From Candidatus Phaeomarinobacter ectocarpi (GTDB lineage: Bacteria > Pseudomonadota > Alphaproteobacteria > CGMCC-115125), in assembly GCF_000689395.1 (NCBI RefSeq), contig NZ_HG966617.1, forward strand, positions 2,072,274-2,136,273: DNA of 64,000 nt. Reading direction: 5' to 3'. The notes below the pieces were generated by a model, which had not been told where the DNA came from, ran no database searches, and saw nothing but the letters and a program-made list of their open reading frames with translations. Positions 36,802 to 45,271 of this stretch are shown here, in pieces (the stretch's first letter is position 1; every line of letters starts with the position of its first letter). A program made the position numbers and the translations under genes.

Positions 36802-37731
36802 CTATTCAGAAAGCAATGACAAAATTTCTTTGCGTTTTCTTTTCGATTGTTGCGTGGAAATGGCGTTCCACGAAACCATTTGCGTTCGCGCCCAGGTCAG
36901 TTGCCGCTTGATGTAGCGGCGCGTCTGCCCCTTTCCCTGCTCCATGGCCTCCTTCAGGGATAACTCTCCGCGCAGATGCGCCATCAGCGGCGGCACACCC
37001 ACCGCCTTCATGATCGGCAAATCAGGATCAAGATCGCGGGACAGGAGCTTTTGCACTTCATCAAGCGCTCCGTCCTCAATCATCTGATCAAACCGGGCAT
37101 CGGACCTCTCGGTCAGCTCAGACTTCTCCGGCGTGAGCACCACCTTGATGAAGTCCGCCTTCAGCAGCGGTACGGCGGGTGCGTCCTGCCAGTCCGCCAG
37201 GCCACGGCCGGTGGCCGCCAGCACTTCAAGCGCCCTTGATATGCGCTGTGGGTCTGTCCGCTTGATGCCGGCCGCGGTCTTGGGGTCACGGTCAGCCAAA
37301 TGAGCATGTGCCTGCTCCGGCCCCAGTTCCTCAACAAACACGCGCGCGGCTTCCCGATTGATGCCGGGAATGTCGGGGATTGCAGAAAGCCCCTCTGTCA
37401 GCGCCCTGAAGTACAGCCCGGTCCCGCCGACGAGGATCGGCAGATGGCCCCGCGCCCAGACGGCTTCAATTTCCTGCACGGCAATTCGTGCCCAATGGGC
37501 CGCCGAGCACGCAACAGACGCATCCATGAAGCCATAGAGGTGATGAGGTATCTGTGCCTCGTCTTCGGGAGAAGGACGCGCGCTCAACACCCGCAGATCG
37601 CGATAGACCTGCATCGAATCCGCATTGATGATTTCGCCATCGGTCCGGCTGGCAACATCCATTGCCACAGCCGACTTGCCGCTCGCCGTTGGCCCTGCAA
37701 TAAGCAGCACACGTCGCCTATCTGGTGTCAT
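36802..37731 (-). CDS. miaA: tRNA dimethylallyltransferase
   Basis: Adds the dimethylallyl group to A37 of tRNAs reading UNN codons. The 309-residue protein has the P-loop GPTASGKS at 13-20, then ADSMQVYRDL, HHLYGF, and LVGGTGLYFRALTEGL; the C-terminal part has RRYIKRQLTWAR, binding the anticodon stem-loop. I chose ATG 37731; the frame extends upstream into the divergent serB gene region. The intergenic space to serB is only 53 bases. Confidence 0.97.
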   Translation of the reverse strand: MTPDRRRVLLIAGPTASGKSAVAMDVASRTDGEIINADSMQVYRDLRVLSARPSPEDEAQIPHHLYGFMDASVACSAAHWARIAVQEIEAVWARGHLPILVGGTGLYFRALTEGLSAIPDIPGINREAARVFVEELGPEQAHAHLADRDPKTAAGIKRTDPQRISRALEVLAATGRGLADWQDAPAVPLLKADFIKVVLTPEKSELTERSDARFDQMIEDGALDEVQKLLSRDLDPDLPIMKAVGVPPLMAHLRGELSLKEAMEQGKGQTRRYIKRQLTWARTQMVSWNAISTQQSKRKRKEILSLLSE

Positions 37732-37784
37732 TTGTCTCTTGTCTATTCGGCCGATACGCGGCCTTTGAAATCGAAGTGAGTAAC

Positions 37785-38681
37785 ATGCGGTCGGTCCTGA
37801 CACTCATCTCAAATCCGCAAACACGCAAGCTGTCTGTTGAAGATCTGGACGCTGTGCGGCGTGCCGTCCCGGAAGCTGGTGCCCCCGCCTGGCTCTCCGA
37901 CGATGTCGCCTGCGACCTGCTGGTGGACATTGACCCGGCCGAGCTCCACGCCATTGAGGCCGCGGCCCGTGCAGCCCTCGATGGCCTGCCGATAGACATC
38001 ATCGCCCAGGGGACGAGCCACCGCCGCAAGGCGCTGCTCATCGCCGACATGGACTCGACTGTTATCGAGCAGGAATGCATCGATGAACTGGCGGCAGAGG
38101 CCGGTATTGGCGCCCACGTCGCAGACATCACCGAACGCGCCATGCGCGGCGAACTGGCCTTTGAGCCGGCCCTGCGCGAACGCGTCAAACTGCTTGAAGG
38201 CCTGCCGGAAGCAAAGCTCGAACAGGTATTTGAAACACGGATCACGCTGTCTCCCGGTATTCGCACAGTAACGGACACCATGCGCCTCGATGGTGGCTAC
38301 TGCGCCCTCGTTTCAGGCGGGTTCACATTCTTCACCGCCCGTGTGGCCGTGACGGCAGGCTTCGACACCAACCGCGCCAACATTCTTGAGATGAAAGATG
38401 GCCATCTTACGGGCACCGTCGCCGATCCCATTCTTGGCAGAGCCGCGAAGCTTGAGAGCCTTCAACAACTGGCAGCTGAACATTCGCTCGCCATTGAAAG
38501 CACCATGGCTGTGGGCGATGGCGCCAATGACCTTGCCATGATTGAAGCCGCTGGTATTGGTGTGGCCTACCACGCAAAGCCCGTTGTGGCGCAGGCGGCC
38601 CCTGCCCGACTGGACCACACGGACCTCACCTCATTGTTGTACATCCAGGGCTATGCCCGCGATGAGTTTGCAGGCCAGTAA
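37785..38681 (+). CDS. serB: Phosphoserine phosphatase
   Basis: HAD-family phosphatase for the last step of serine synthesis. The 298 residues have an N-terminal ACT-like region of about 80 residues, then the catalytic DMDST at 88-92, the cap helices (EQECIDELAAEAG; RAMRGELAFEPALRERV), motif II SGGFTFF, and motif III GDGANDLAMIEAAGIGVAYHAKP. ATG 37785 follows GAAGTGAG; the open frame begins 60 bases earlier. Divergent from miaA. Confidence 0.97.
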   Translation: MRSVLTLISNPQTRKLSVEDLDAVRRAVPEAGAPAWLSDDVACDLLVDIDPAELHAIEAAARAALDGLPIDIIAQGTSHRRKALLIADMDSTVIEQECIDELAAEAGIGAHVADITERAMRGELAFEPALRERVKLLEGLPEAKLEQVFETRITLSPGIRTVTDTMRLDGGYCALVSGGFTFFTARVAVTAGFDTNRANILEMKDGHLTGTVADPILGRAAKLESLQQLAAEHSLAIESTMAVGDGANDLAMIEAAGIGVAYHAKPVVAQAAPARLDHTDLTSLLYIQGYARDEFAGQ

Positions 38682-38682
38682 C

Positions 38683-38715
38683 AAAAAGGCCCCGCACCGC
38701 TGGGGTACGAGGCCT
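38683..38715 (-). terminator. Terminator after degP (convergent with serB)
   Basis: In minus-strand RNA, GGCCUCGUACCCC and GGGGCC form a GC-rich stem followed by UUUUU (38687-38683). It is 38 bases past the degP stop and 2 bases past the serB stop, so it may serve both transcripts, with the U-run favouring degP. Confidence 0.65.
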
Positions 38716-38752
38716 GTTTCATCTTGTCTGCTTCGTTTGAGCGGAAAGCGGC

Positions 38753-40222
38753 TTAGCTGCCTTCAACCCGAAGAGCGACGAAGCTGGTTTCACCACCACG
38801 GCTGATCTGCAGCAGCACGGACTTCAACCCTTCAGACTTGGCGCGAGCAACCTGCTCTTCCACCTTGTCCGGATTGGTCACGTTTTCCTGTGCAACCTTG
38901 ACGATGACATCACCTGGACGCACCCGCTTCTCAGCAGCCTGACTGCCAGGAACAACGGCGACGACAAGCACACCGTCCACATCATCGGCAACTTCGTACT
39001 GCGCCCGCAGTACGTCGTTCAGCGAGGACAGGGACAGGCCGAGCGTTTCATTCTCGGCAGGCTTACGCGGCTCAGCCTTGGCTTCAACGGTGCCGTCAGC
39101 TTCTTCAAGACGCCCAAGAGTGACCTGATAGGTTTCCTCCTTGCCGTCACGCAGAACCAGCACATCCACAGCCTTGCCAACTTCAGTGTCCGCAACAATG
39201 CGCGGAAGATCCCGCATCTTGTCGACAGGCTTGCCGTCGAACTTGATGATCACATCACCTGCTTCAAGACCACTGCCGACGGCGGGGCCACCTTCCTGGA
39301 TGCCCGCAACAAGAGCACCCTTGGTGTCTTCAAGACCCAGGCCTTCAGCCAGATCATCGGTGACTGTCTGAATACGCACACCAAGCCAGCCACGGCGTGT
39401 TTCACCAAATTCCTTCAGCTGATCGATGACGCTTGTGGCCGTCGTCGCAGGAATGGAGAAGCCGATGCCGATTGACCCGCCGGTTGGTGAAATGATGGCT
39501 GTGTTCACACCCATGACTTCGCCGGCCATGTTGAACAGCGGGCCACCGGAGTTGCCGCGGTTGATCGAGGCATCTGTCTGCAAGAACGCGTCATACGGAC
39601 CGGCATTGATGTCGCGGTCACGCGCCGAAAGGATACCGGCGGTTACCGTGCCACCAAGGCCAAACGGGTTACCAATCGCCATGACCCAGTCGCCGACGCG
39701 CAGGGCTTCGCTGTCGCCGAAGCGAACGAAGGGCAGCTTGCGGTCCGCTTTCACCTTGAGCAGGGCCAGGTCCGTCTTGGGATCACGCCCCAGAACTTCA
39801 GCGTCCAGTGTTTCGCCATCGGAGAACGTAACCGTCACTTCGTCGGCGTCTTCCACCACGTGGTTGTTGGTGACAACCAGACCATCGGGGTCAATCACAA
39901 AACCGGAGCCAAGTGACTGCACCTTGCGGGACTGCTGTTCGCCGCCATGGCGCTCAAGAAATTCTTCGAAATATTCCTCAAACGGGGAGCCCGGAGGAAA
40001 TTCGGGGAGCGGGACACCGCTGCCACCGGACACAGTCTGTGCCGTTGAAATATTGACCACTGCAGGCGTTAGCTTTTCAGCGAGGTCTGCAAAGCTCTCA
40101 GGCGCGGACCGTGCGTCTGCCGGTGTCCAGGCAAGAGAGGCTGCGCCAATCGCCACAACGCCAAGTGCGAGCGTTGCTGCGCGCGCAATGCGGGTGGCGG
40201 AAAATGTTGTTTGGAATGTCAC
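38753..40222 (-). CDS. degP: Periplasmic serine protease DegP/HtrA (Do family)
   Basis: Degrades or refolds damaged envelope proteins. The 489-residue protein has a signal peptide (cleaved near residue 38), the catalytic triad His121 (NNHVV), Asp151 (KTDLALL) and Ser225 (GNSGGPLF), and two PDZ domains at about 285-370 and 400-480. A long LA-like loop rich in Pro and Glu lies at 64-98. It follows the hflK-hflC-DUF2065 genes on the same strand, a common alphaproteobacterial order pointing to membrane quality control. Confidence 0.97.
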   Translation of the reverse strand: MTFQTTFSATRIARAATLALGVVAIGAASLAWTPADARSAPESFADLAEKLTPAVVNISTAQTVSGGSGVPLPEFPPGSPFEEYFEEFLERHGGEQQSRKVQSLGSGFVIDPDGLVVTNNHVVEDADEVTVTFSDGETLDAEVLGRDPKTDLALLKVKADRKLPFVRFGDSEALRVGDWVMAIGNPFGLGGTVTAGILSARDRDINAGPYDAFLQTDASINRGNSGGPLFNMAGEVMGVNTAIISPTGGSIGIGFSIPATTATSVIDQLKEFGETRRGWLGVRIQTVTDDLAEGLGLEDTKGALVAGIQEGGPAVGSGLEAGDVIIKFDGKPVDKMRDLPRIVADTEVGKAVDVLVLRDGKEETYQVTLGRLEEADGTVEAKAEPRKPAENETLGLSLSSLNDVLRAQYEVADDVDGVLVVAVVPGSQAAEKRVRPGDVIVKVAQENVTNPDKVEEQVARAKSEGLKSVLLQISRGGETSFVALRVEGS

Positions 40223-40431
40223 TTGAGGACGTCTCCTTGGGTTTTCTCGAAGGCCCCAGCCGGTGAGTGAACTGATTGTCAGAGCCAGGTGGCGCTCCCG
40301 ACAAGATATGCCGCGAAACGCCTTGTTCTAGGGTACTGCCCATTTCACTAGCGTTAACCACAAAGCTGGGCAGAAAAAGGACAAGCGGCTTGATACACAT
40401 CCGCATTCTCTCGCTTATCGGCAGAAAATGT

Positions 40432-40487
40432 GGGCAAAAGGAGGCGCTTTGCCCCCATGAACATTACGTTTTCGTGAGGTTCATGGG
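40432..40487. repeat. Two adjacent hairpins between the DUF2065 gene and degP
   Basis: gggcaaa (40432-40438) pairs with tttgccc (40448-40454), and cccatgaac (40454-40462) pairs exactly with gttcatggg (40479-40487). The two hairpins share a base and stand in the 292-base gap between the DUF2065 gene and degP. Neither has a U-run in the minus direction. They may mark the end of the hflKC transcript or the degP leader; the rest of the gap shows nothing else I can name. Confidence 0.5.
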
Positions 40488-40514
40488 TCTGGCCCACAGC
40501 CCTGATCGCAGGCC

Positions 40515-40700
40515 TTAGCCGCGCACCAGCCAGACAATCACCAGGCCCATCGACGCCGCCAATAATCCGCCCATGCGCAAGGAAGCGTCAGGCGTATCTT
40601 CCACCATCTTCAGCATACGGCGGAACAGCTGGGGGAAAGCAGCATAGGCCACGCCCTCTATGACGAGGACGAGGCCTATGGCAACCACAAGATCGGTCAT
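40515..40700 (-). CDS. Small membrane protein of the DUF2065 (YjeT-like) family
   Basis: 61-residue protein with two membrane segments: VVAIGLVLVIEGVAYAAFP at the N-terminus and GGLLAASMGLVIVWLVRG at the end, joined by a charged loop (RRMLKMVEDTPDASLRM). The E-G-x-x-Y/L-x-A-x-P pattern and length match DUF2065, which is commonly found beside hflKC. It lies 18 bases past the hflC stop. Function unknown; context suggests a partner of the HflKC complex. Confidence 0.85.
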   Translation of the reverse strand: MTDLVVAIGLVLVIEGVAYAAFPQLFRRMLKMVEDTPDASLRMGGLLAASMGLVIVWLVRG

Positions 40701-40718
40701 GTTTTGAGCACCGCCCGC

Positions 40719-41804
40719 TTACTGGGCAGGCGCTGCTTCTTCTGTTTCAACAGTCGGCTCCGTCACCGGTGGGATATCAATCGGTGCTTCAGAAGGAAGC
40801 TCGATATCCACCGCTGGTGCAGCCCGCTCGAGCTCAGCGCACAAGATGCTGCGCAACGTGGCATCGCCCTCAAGCCGGGTCAGGAGCGCTTTTGCCTGTA
40901 TGGATGCGGACCGCCCAATGGGTGCATTCACGTTTGGAATGGCATTGGGATTGGTGAAATAGCGGAAGAACTCGCTATCTGGTGACAAAACAGCAGTTGT
41001 CTCACCCGCCATCATGGACCGCTCATAGGACTGCATGGAGCGATAGAAAGCAAAGAAGTTGGGATCAATCCCAAACGCTTCCGCAAAGATGCGGTTACGG
41101 CAGGCATCACCCTCACCACGAATGATTTCAGCATTACGTGTCGATTCAGCGATCGTCACCGTGGCACCACGGTCGGCATTGGCGCGAATACGCTGCGCCA
41201 CTTCCTGACCCTGCGCACGGAACTCATTCGCTTCACGCTCACGTTCCGTCTGCATCCGGCGGAAAATGGCCTGACTGTTGGCTTCCGGCAGGTCAGCACG
41301 GCGGATGCGCACATCCACGACGTCGATGCCAAACTGCTCGGCTTCACCGTTCATCTGGTCCTTGATGCGCTCCATCAGCACGGCACGGTCGTCGCGCACC
41401 ACGGCTTCAAAGCTTTCCTCACCAAGTACACGGCGAAGGCTCGATCCCAGAATGGTGCCAAGACGCGAGCGGGCAACAGATTCGTTGCCGACCGAAATAT
41501 AGAATTTCAGCGGGTCAACAATCCGGAACCGGGCAAACGCATCCACCACGAGGCGCTTCTGGTCAGACGCAATAACTTCTTCCGGCTGAATGTCCAGATC
41601 AAGAATGCGCTTGTCGATGGTGATGACGTTCTGAACAAACGGCACTTTGAATTTCAGGCCGGGCTCCAGAACGACTTTCTGAGGCGCACCAAACTGCAGA
41701 ACAAGTGCCTGCTGGGTCTGATGGACCGTGAACAATGAATTGGCTGCAACAATGCCGCCAATGATAAGAACGACCGCAAGGCCGATGAGTGTAGTACGGC
41801 CCAT
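40719..41804 (-). CDS. hflC: HflC, SPFH-domain membrane protease modulator
   Basis: Subunit of the HflKC complex that surrounds and tempers FtsH in the inner membrane. The 361 residues have an N-terminal anchor (LIGLAVVLIIGGIVAANSLF), the band-7/SPFH domain (HQTQQALVLQFGAPQKVVLEPGLKFKVPF), and a long helix with many Arg and Glu residues (REREANEFRAQGQEVAQRIRA). The C-terminus has an extra Pro/Glu-rich tail of about 35 residues. Its ATG shares one base with the hflK stop. Confidence 0.95.
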   Translation of the reverse strand: MGRTTLIGLAVVLIIGGIVAANSLFTVHQTQQALVLQFGAPQKVVLEPGLKFKVPFVQNVITIDKRILDLDIQPEEVIASDQKRLVVDAFARFRIVDPLKFYISVGNESVARSRLGTILGSSLRRVLGEESFEAVVRDDRAVLMERIKDQMNGEAEQFGIDVVDVRIRRADLPEANSQAIFRRMQTEREREANEFRAQGQEVAQRIRANADRGATVTIAESTRNAEIIRGEGDACRNRIFAEAFGIDPNFFAFYRSMQSYERSMMAGETTAVLSPDSEFFRYFTNPNAIPNVNAPIGRSASIQAKALLTRLEGDATLRSILCAELERAAPAVDIELPSEAPIDIPPVTEPTVETEEAAPAQ

Positions 41805-42952
41805 TAGTTTGCCTCCTGCGTCGCGTTGCGACGGCGTTCAACCTCAGGCAACGGCAGATACGGCACAACGCCCGATCCACTGTCACCATCGATCAGCACC
41901 TTGTTCATTCTGTCGAGCACACGTTCCATGGTCTCAAGGTACATGCGCTGGCGGGTCACATTGGGTGCCAGTGCATATTCACCGTAGATGGAAAGGAATC
42001 GGCGGGCCTGACCTTCGGCTTCTTCAACTGTCTGGTCACGATAGGCAGCAGCTTCCTGCTCAACACGTTCAGCCTGACCACGCGCTTCTGGAAGCACCCG
42101 GTTGGCATAAGACTCTGCTTCGTTTCGTGAACGCTCAGCATCCGCACGGGCTGCCTGCACGTCACGGAACGCATCAATAACCGCAGATGGTGGGTTGGAG
42201 CCCTGGATCTGCACCTGCGTGATGCGGATACCCGCACCATATTCATCCAGCAGGTTCTGCATCAGGTCCGACACGCGGGCCTGCGCCTGCAACCGGCCTT
42301 CGGTCAGAAGCGGCTGAATATTTGATTCGCCAACAACCTCACGCATAGAGCTCTCGGCAACCGCTTTCACGGTGCCGACCGGGTTCTGGATGTTGAACAG
42401 ATAGTCGTCCGCATCCTTGATGACCCAGAACACTGAAAAGTCGATGTCGATGATGTTTTCATCACCAGTGAGCATCAGACTCTCTTCCGGCACGTCGCGC
42501 ACAGCGCCCTGACGAACAGAGCGTGTGTCTTCACCGGTCCGCATGCCCACATCAACGCGGTTCACCCGCGTCACTTTCGGGGTGTAGACCGATTCAATCG
42601 GATACGGCAGGCGGTAGTTCAGGCCAGGCTGGGTCGTCTTGCTGTATTCGCCAAAGCGCAGAACAACGCCCTGCTCATCCGGCTGGACGCGATAAAAGCC
42701 TGAAGCAAGCCAGACCAGCGCCAGAACGACCACGCCGACGAGAATACCGCGAGCGCCGATGCCACCGCCGGATCCGCCGGGGAATGACTGGCGAAAGCGT
42801 TCCTGCCCGCGCCGGAGGATTTCTTCAAGGTCGGGACCTTGGCCACCTGGACCGCCGGAACCGCCCGGACCACCCGAGCCATTGCCACGTCCGCCGCCTG
42901 AAGGCCCCTGCCCCCATGGACCGCCACCACCACTTTTGTCGTCCCAGGGCAT
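41804..42952 (-). CDS. hflK: HflK, SPFH-domain membrane protease modulator
   Basis: Partner of HflC. The 382-residue protein begins with a Gly-rich, Asn/Pro-containing cytoplasmic tail (MPWDDKSGGGGPWGQGPSGG), has a single membrane segment (GILVGVVVLALVWLASGFY), the SPFH domain (VQPDEQGVVLRFGEYSKTTQPGLNYRLPYPI) and a C-terminal coiled helix. I chose ATG 42952, preceded by GAGGAAG; the frame extends to 43027. First gene of hflK-hflC-DUF2065. Confidence 0.96.
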   Translation of the reverse strand: MPWDDKSGGGGPWGQGPSGGGRGNGSGGPGGSGGPGGQGPDLEEILRRGQERFRQSFPGGSGGGIGARGILVGVVVLALVWLASGFYRVQPDEQGVVLRFGEYSKTTQPGLNYRLPYPIESVYTPKVTRVNRVDVGMRTGEDTRSVRQGAVRDVPEESLMLTGDENIIDIDFSVFWVIKDADDYLFNIQNPVGTVKAVAESSMREVVGESNIQPLLTEGRLQAQARVSDLMQNLLDEYGAGIRITQVQIQGSNPPSAVIDAFRDVQAARADAERSRNEAESYANRVLPEARGQAERVEQEAAAYRDQTVEEAEGQARRFLSIYGEYALAPNVTRQRMYLETMERVLDRMNKVLIDGDSGSGVVPYLPLPEVERRRNATQEAN

Positions 42953-43126
42953 ATGTCTTCCTCTTGATCTGGCGCGCGCACCGCAAATTGACCGCGCCGC
43001 CTTGACTAGTTGCTGACGGGCAGCCAAGTGCTACCCCTCAAAAAGATCTGTACCGGCTTATATGATAGGCAAACCGCCCGCTGCAACGCGAACCGGAATA
43101 AATCGCACGGCATACCCCCTAACTGT

Positions 43127-43142
43127 GTAAGGGAAACCTTAC
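43127..43142 (+). promoter_or_regulatory. Short hairpin with GAAA loop upstream of mrp
   Basis: gtaagg-gaaa-ccttac forms a 6-bp stem with a GNRA-type tetraloop, 56 bases before the mrp ATG in the divergent hflK-mrp gap (246 bases). It could be a leader hairpin or operator; nothing else in the gap is clear. Confidence 0.3.
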
Positions 43143-43198
43143 CGAGCTGACCTTAGCGGGACCAATCCGGGACACCAAATCAAGGACCCTTTAGCGAT

Positions 43199-44335
43199 AT
43201 GACCAGCCGTTCTGGACCGAACAGGGATCAAATCCTCGCCGCCCTGGCCACCGTCAGCGCCCCCAACGGCAAAACCCTGCCTGATGCGGGCCTGGTTCAA
43301 GGGCTGGTGATCCGTGATGGCAATGTGGGATTTGCCCTCGAAATTGACCCGGCTCAGGCTGAGGTGATGGAGGAAATCCGCGTCGCGGCAGCTGCAGCGG
43401 TCAAGGACGTTCCCGGAGTCCTGTCGGTCACCGCTGTTCTGACAGCCCACAACGAAGCCCCCTCAGCACCGCCACCCAGGCAGGACGCCGCGCCCCAGGC
43501 GCCGACACACGCACCGGGCGGGAAAACCGGCCCGCTCGACATTCCCGGCGTCGGCGCCATCGTGGCAGTCGCCAGCGGCAAGGGCGGCGTTGGCAAATCA
43601 ACCCTTGCTGTCAATCTCGCTCTGGGACTTCACGCGCTCGGCCTGAAAGTCGGGTTGCTGGATGCCGACGTGTACGGCCCCTCCATCCCCCGCATGCTGG
43701 GCCTCAACCGCAAACCGGATGCCAGCGAAAGCAAGAAACTCATTCCGCTCGAGGCCTATGGCATCAAGGCCATGTCCATCGGCCTCATTGTCGAAGAAGA
43801 CACACCCATGATCTGGCGAGGCCCCATGGTCCAGTCCGCCATTTCGCAGATGCTGGTGGATGTGGAATGGGCACCCATTGATGTTCTGATCGTCGACATG
43901 CCACCGGGCACCGGCGACGCACAGCTGACCCTTGCACAACGGGTCCCCATGACCGGCGCCGTGATTGTTTCCACCCCGCAGGAAATTGCCCTCATCGATG
44001 CTCGCAAGGCCGTCGCGATGTTTGAAAAAACGCGGGTGCCCATTCTGGGTGTCGTGGAAAACATGGCCTGGCTCGAAATGCCGGACGGGTCCCGCAATCA
44101 CATCTTCGGTGAGGGCGGCGCCCGCAAGACCGCTGAAAAGCTGAACGTACCGTTTCTTGGCGAGGTGCCATTGATCACGGCCATTCGTGAAGGCGGTGAC
44201 GATGGCAGGCCGGTGTCTGGCGTCGAGCCGGACGGCCCATCGGCATCCGTATTCAAACAGATTGCCGCCGGGTTGATGGCATCCCTCGAAAACACAGGAC
44301 AAAAACCCGCCCCACGCATCGTCGTCACAGATTGA
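43199..44335 (+). CDS. mrp: Mrp/NBP35-family P-loop ATPase, iron-sulfur carrier type
   Basis: Deviant-Walker ATPase proposed to carry Fe-S clusters to apoproteins. The 378 residues have an N-terminal MIP18-like (DUF59) domain of about 90 residues, a Pro/Ala linker, then ASGKGGVGKSTLAVNLA (deviant Walker A), DADVYGPSIPRMLGL and VDMPPGTGDAQLTLAQ. The C-terminal CxxC that bridges a cluster in many homologues is absent here: the corresponding stretch reads ENMAWLEMPDGSRNHIFGEGG. That loss occurs in other alphaproteobacterial members, to my knowledge. Divergent from hflK. Confidence 0.95.
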   Translation: MTSRSGPNRDQILAALATVSAPNGKTLPDAGLVQGLVIRDGNVGFALEIDPAQAEVMEEIRVAAAAAVKDVPGVLSVTAVLTAHNEAPSAPPPRQDAAPQAPTHAPGGKTGPLDIPGVGAIVAVASGKGGVGKSTLAVNLALGLHALGLKVGLLDADVYGPSIPRMLGLNRKPDASESKKLIPLEAYGIKAMSIGLIVEEDTPMIWRGPMVQSAISQMLVDVEWAPIDVLIVDMPPGTGDAQLTLAQRVPMTGAVIVSTPQEIALIDARKAVAMFEKTRVPILGVVENMAWLEMPDGSRNHIFGEGGARKTAEKLNVPFLGEVPLITAIREGGDDGRPVSGVEPDGPSASVFKQIAAGLMASLENTGQKPAPRIVVTD

Positions 44336-44339
44336 ACGC

Positions 44340-44368
44340 AAAACGGGGCTCTCGCATGAGAGCCCCGT
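44340..44368. terminator. Bidirectional terminator between mrp and the FPGDRNP protein gene
   Basis: acggggctctc and gagagccccgt make a perfect 11-bp stem with loop gcat, 7 bases after the mrp stop. On the minus strand UUUU follows, so it probably ends the small gene's transcript as well. Confidence 0.85.
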
Positions 44369-44415
44369 TGGCAGCGTCATGGGTTCAGAACCCGGGACGT
44401 ATTTTCATGCGGGTG

Positions 44416-44706
44416 TTACACGCGACCATGCGGGTTGCGGTCACCAGGAAATTCGTCTGGCTGCAGAGCGATATTGCTCTGGGCAGAGGAACCTGCGGCA
44501 GACGTTGTGCCGTGCTGATGGCCGGGATTGCGGTCGCCAGGGAAGTCGTCATTGCTCATGTGAGCAGTCTTGTCAGCAGATACAGCCTGCTCAACAGCAA
44601 CCGGCGCATGCGGGTTGCGGTCACCTGGGAAATCACCAGATGCTCCAGCAGCAAGAGCGGGAGCGGAAATTGCGACAAGCGCAGCTGAGATCAAAAGCGT
44701 TTTCAT
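44416..44706 (-). CDS. Small secreted protein with three FPGDRNP repeats, unknown family
   Basis: I do not recognise this 96-residue protein. It has a clear signal peptide (KTLLISAALVAISAPALA, cleavage near 19-20). The mature 76 residues carry three near-identical nonapeptides: DFPGDRNPH at 25-33, DFPGDRNPG at 54-62 and EFPGDRNPH at 85-93, spaced 29 and 31 residues apart. The linkers are Ala/Ser/His-rich and unlike each other, so the motif is what is conserved. There are no cysteines. A strong GGAGG precedes the ATG and a perfect terminator follows, so it is a real, well-expressed monocistronic gene. A periplasmic or extracellular role, perhaps metal or ligand binding through the Asp/His-rich motifs, is only inference. 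Confidence 0.8.
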   Translation of the reverse strand: MKTLLISAALVAISAPALAAGASGDFPGDRNPHAPVAVEQAVSADKTAHMSNDDFPGDRNPGHQHGTTSAAGSSAQSNIALQPDEFPGDRNPHGRV

Positions 44707-44870
44707 TGGATGTCCTCCGGACGTTTGTTGTTGATTACCTCATGCACATCCTTGTGCCGCTCCAATGTGCGCATTCAGCCAATCACACGCACATCAAGCC
44801 GACACGCATATGTGTGAGACACCCGTGAGTACACAAATCCGCAGTCTTCCGCCCGCCTCATCGCACAAAC

Positions 44871-44901
44871 ACAAAGGGCCGGAGCATTTCTGCCCCGGCC
44901 C
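44871..44901 (-). terminator. Terminator after the small secreted protein gene at 44924
   Basis: Minus-strand GGGCCGG and CCGGCCC form a 7-bp GC stem around a 12-base loop, followed by UUUGUGUUUGUG, 23 bases past the gene stop. Confidence 0.7.
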
Positions 44902-44923
44902 CGTGATCGCGTGTGATGGATTG

Positions 44924-45271
44924 TTAGCGTCCAGCGACGAGAGTGGCGCTTTCAGCGGACCCATCAGGTGCTGTGAGTTCCCATGTATCGCCAACAGCAC
45001 GCTCGGCTGCTTCAACACAGTAAGGACCGGTCTCAGCAGTTGCCGCTGAGGAGAAGCATGCTTCTTCGCCCGCAATCTCCCACGTGCCATCCAGGGTCGT
45101 GTCACCCATGACCTGCGAATAGCTGCCGTCTGCATTGATCAGCACAGAGCGCTCTGCGCCGTCAGCACCGGTGACATTCACGGTGTTCTCATAGAACGAG
45201 GCCATGGGGTCAGCCAGCGCTACACCCGTCATAAAACCAAGGGCTGCAAGCGTTGCAAAAATAAGTTTCAT
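44924..45271 (-). CDS. Small secreted protein, unknown function
   Basis: 115 residues with a signal peptide (KLIFATLAALGFMTGVALA, cleaved before DPMASFYENTV). The mature part is beta-rich in appearance, with VNVTGADGAERSVLINADGSYSQ, WEIAGEEACF and a second Cys (GPYCVEAAE) that may form a disulfide. I chose ATG 45271 because the signal peptide starts there; the frame extends to 45313. It follows the SMP-30 gene's stop with a 4-base overlap into its tail, on the same strand. No family recognised. Confidence 0.75.
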   Translation of the reverse strand: MKLIFATLAALGFMTGVALADPMASFYENTVNVTGADGAERSVLINADGSYSQVMGDTTLDGTWEIAGEEACFSSAATAETGPYCVEAAERAVGDTWELTAPDGSAESATLVAGR

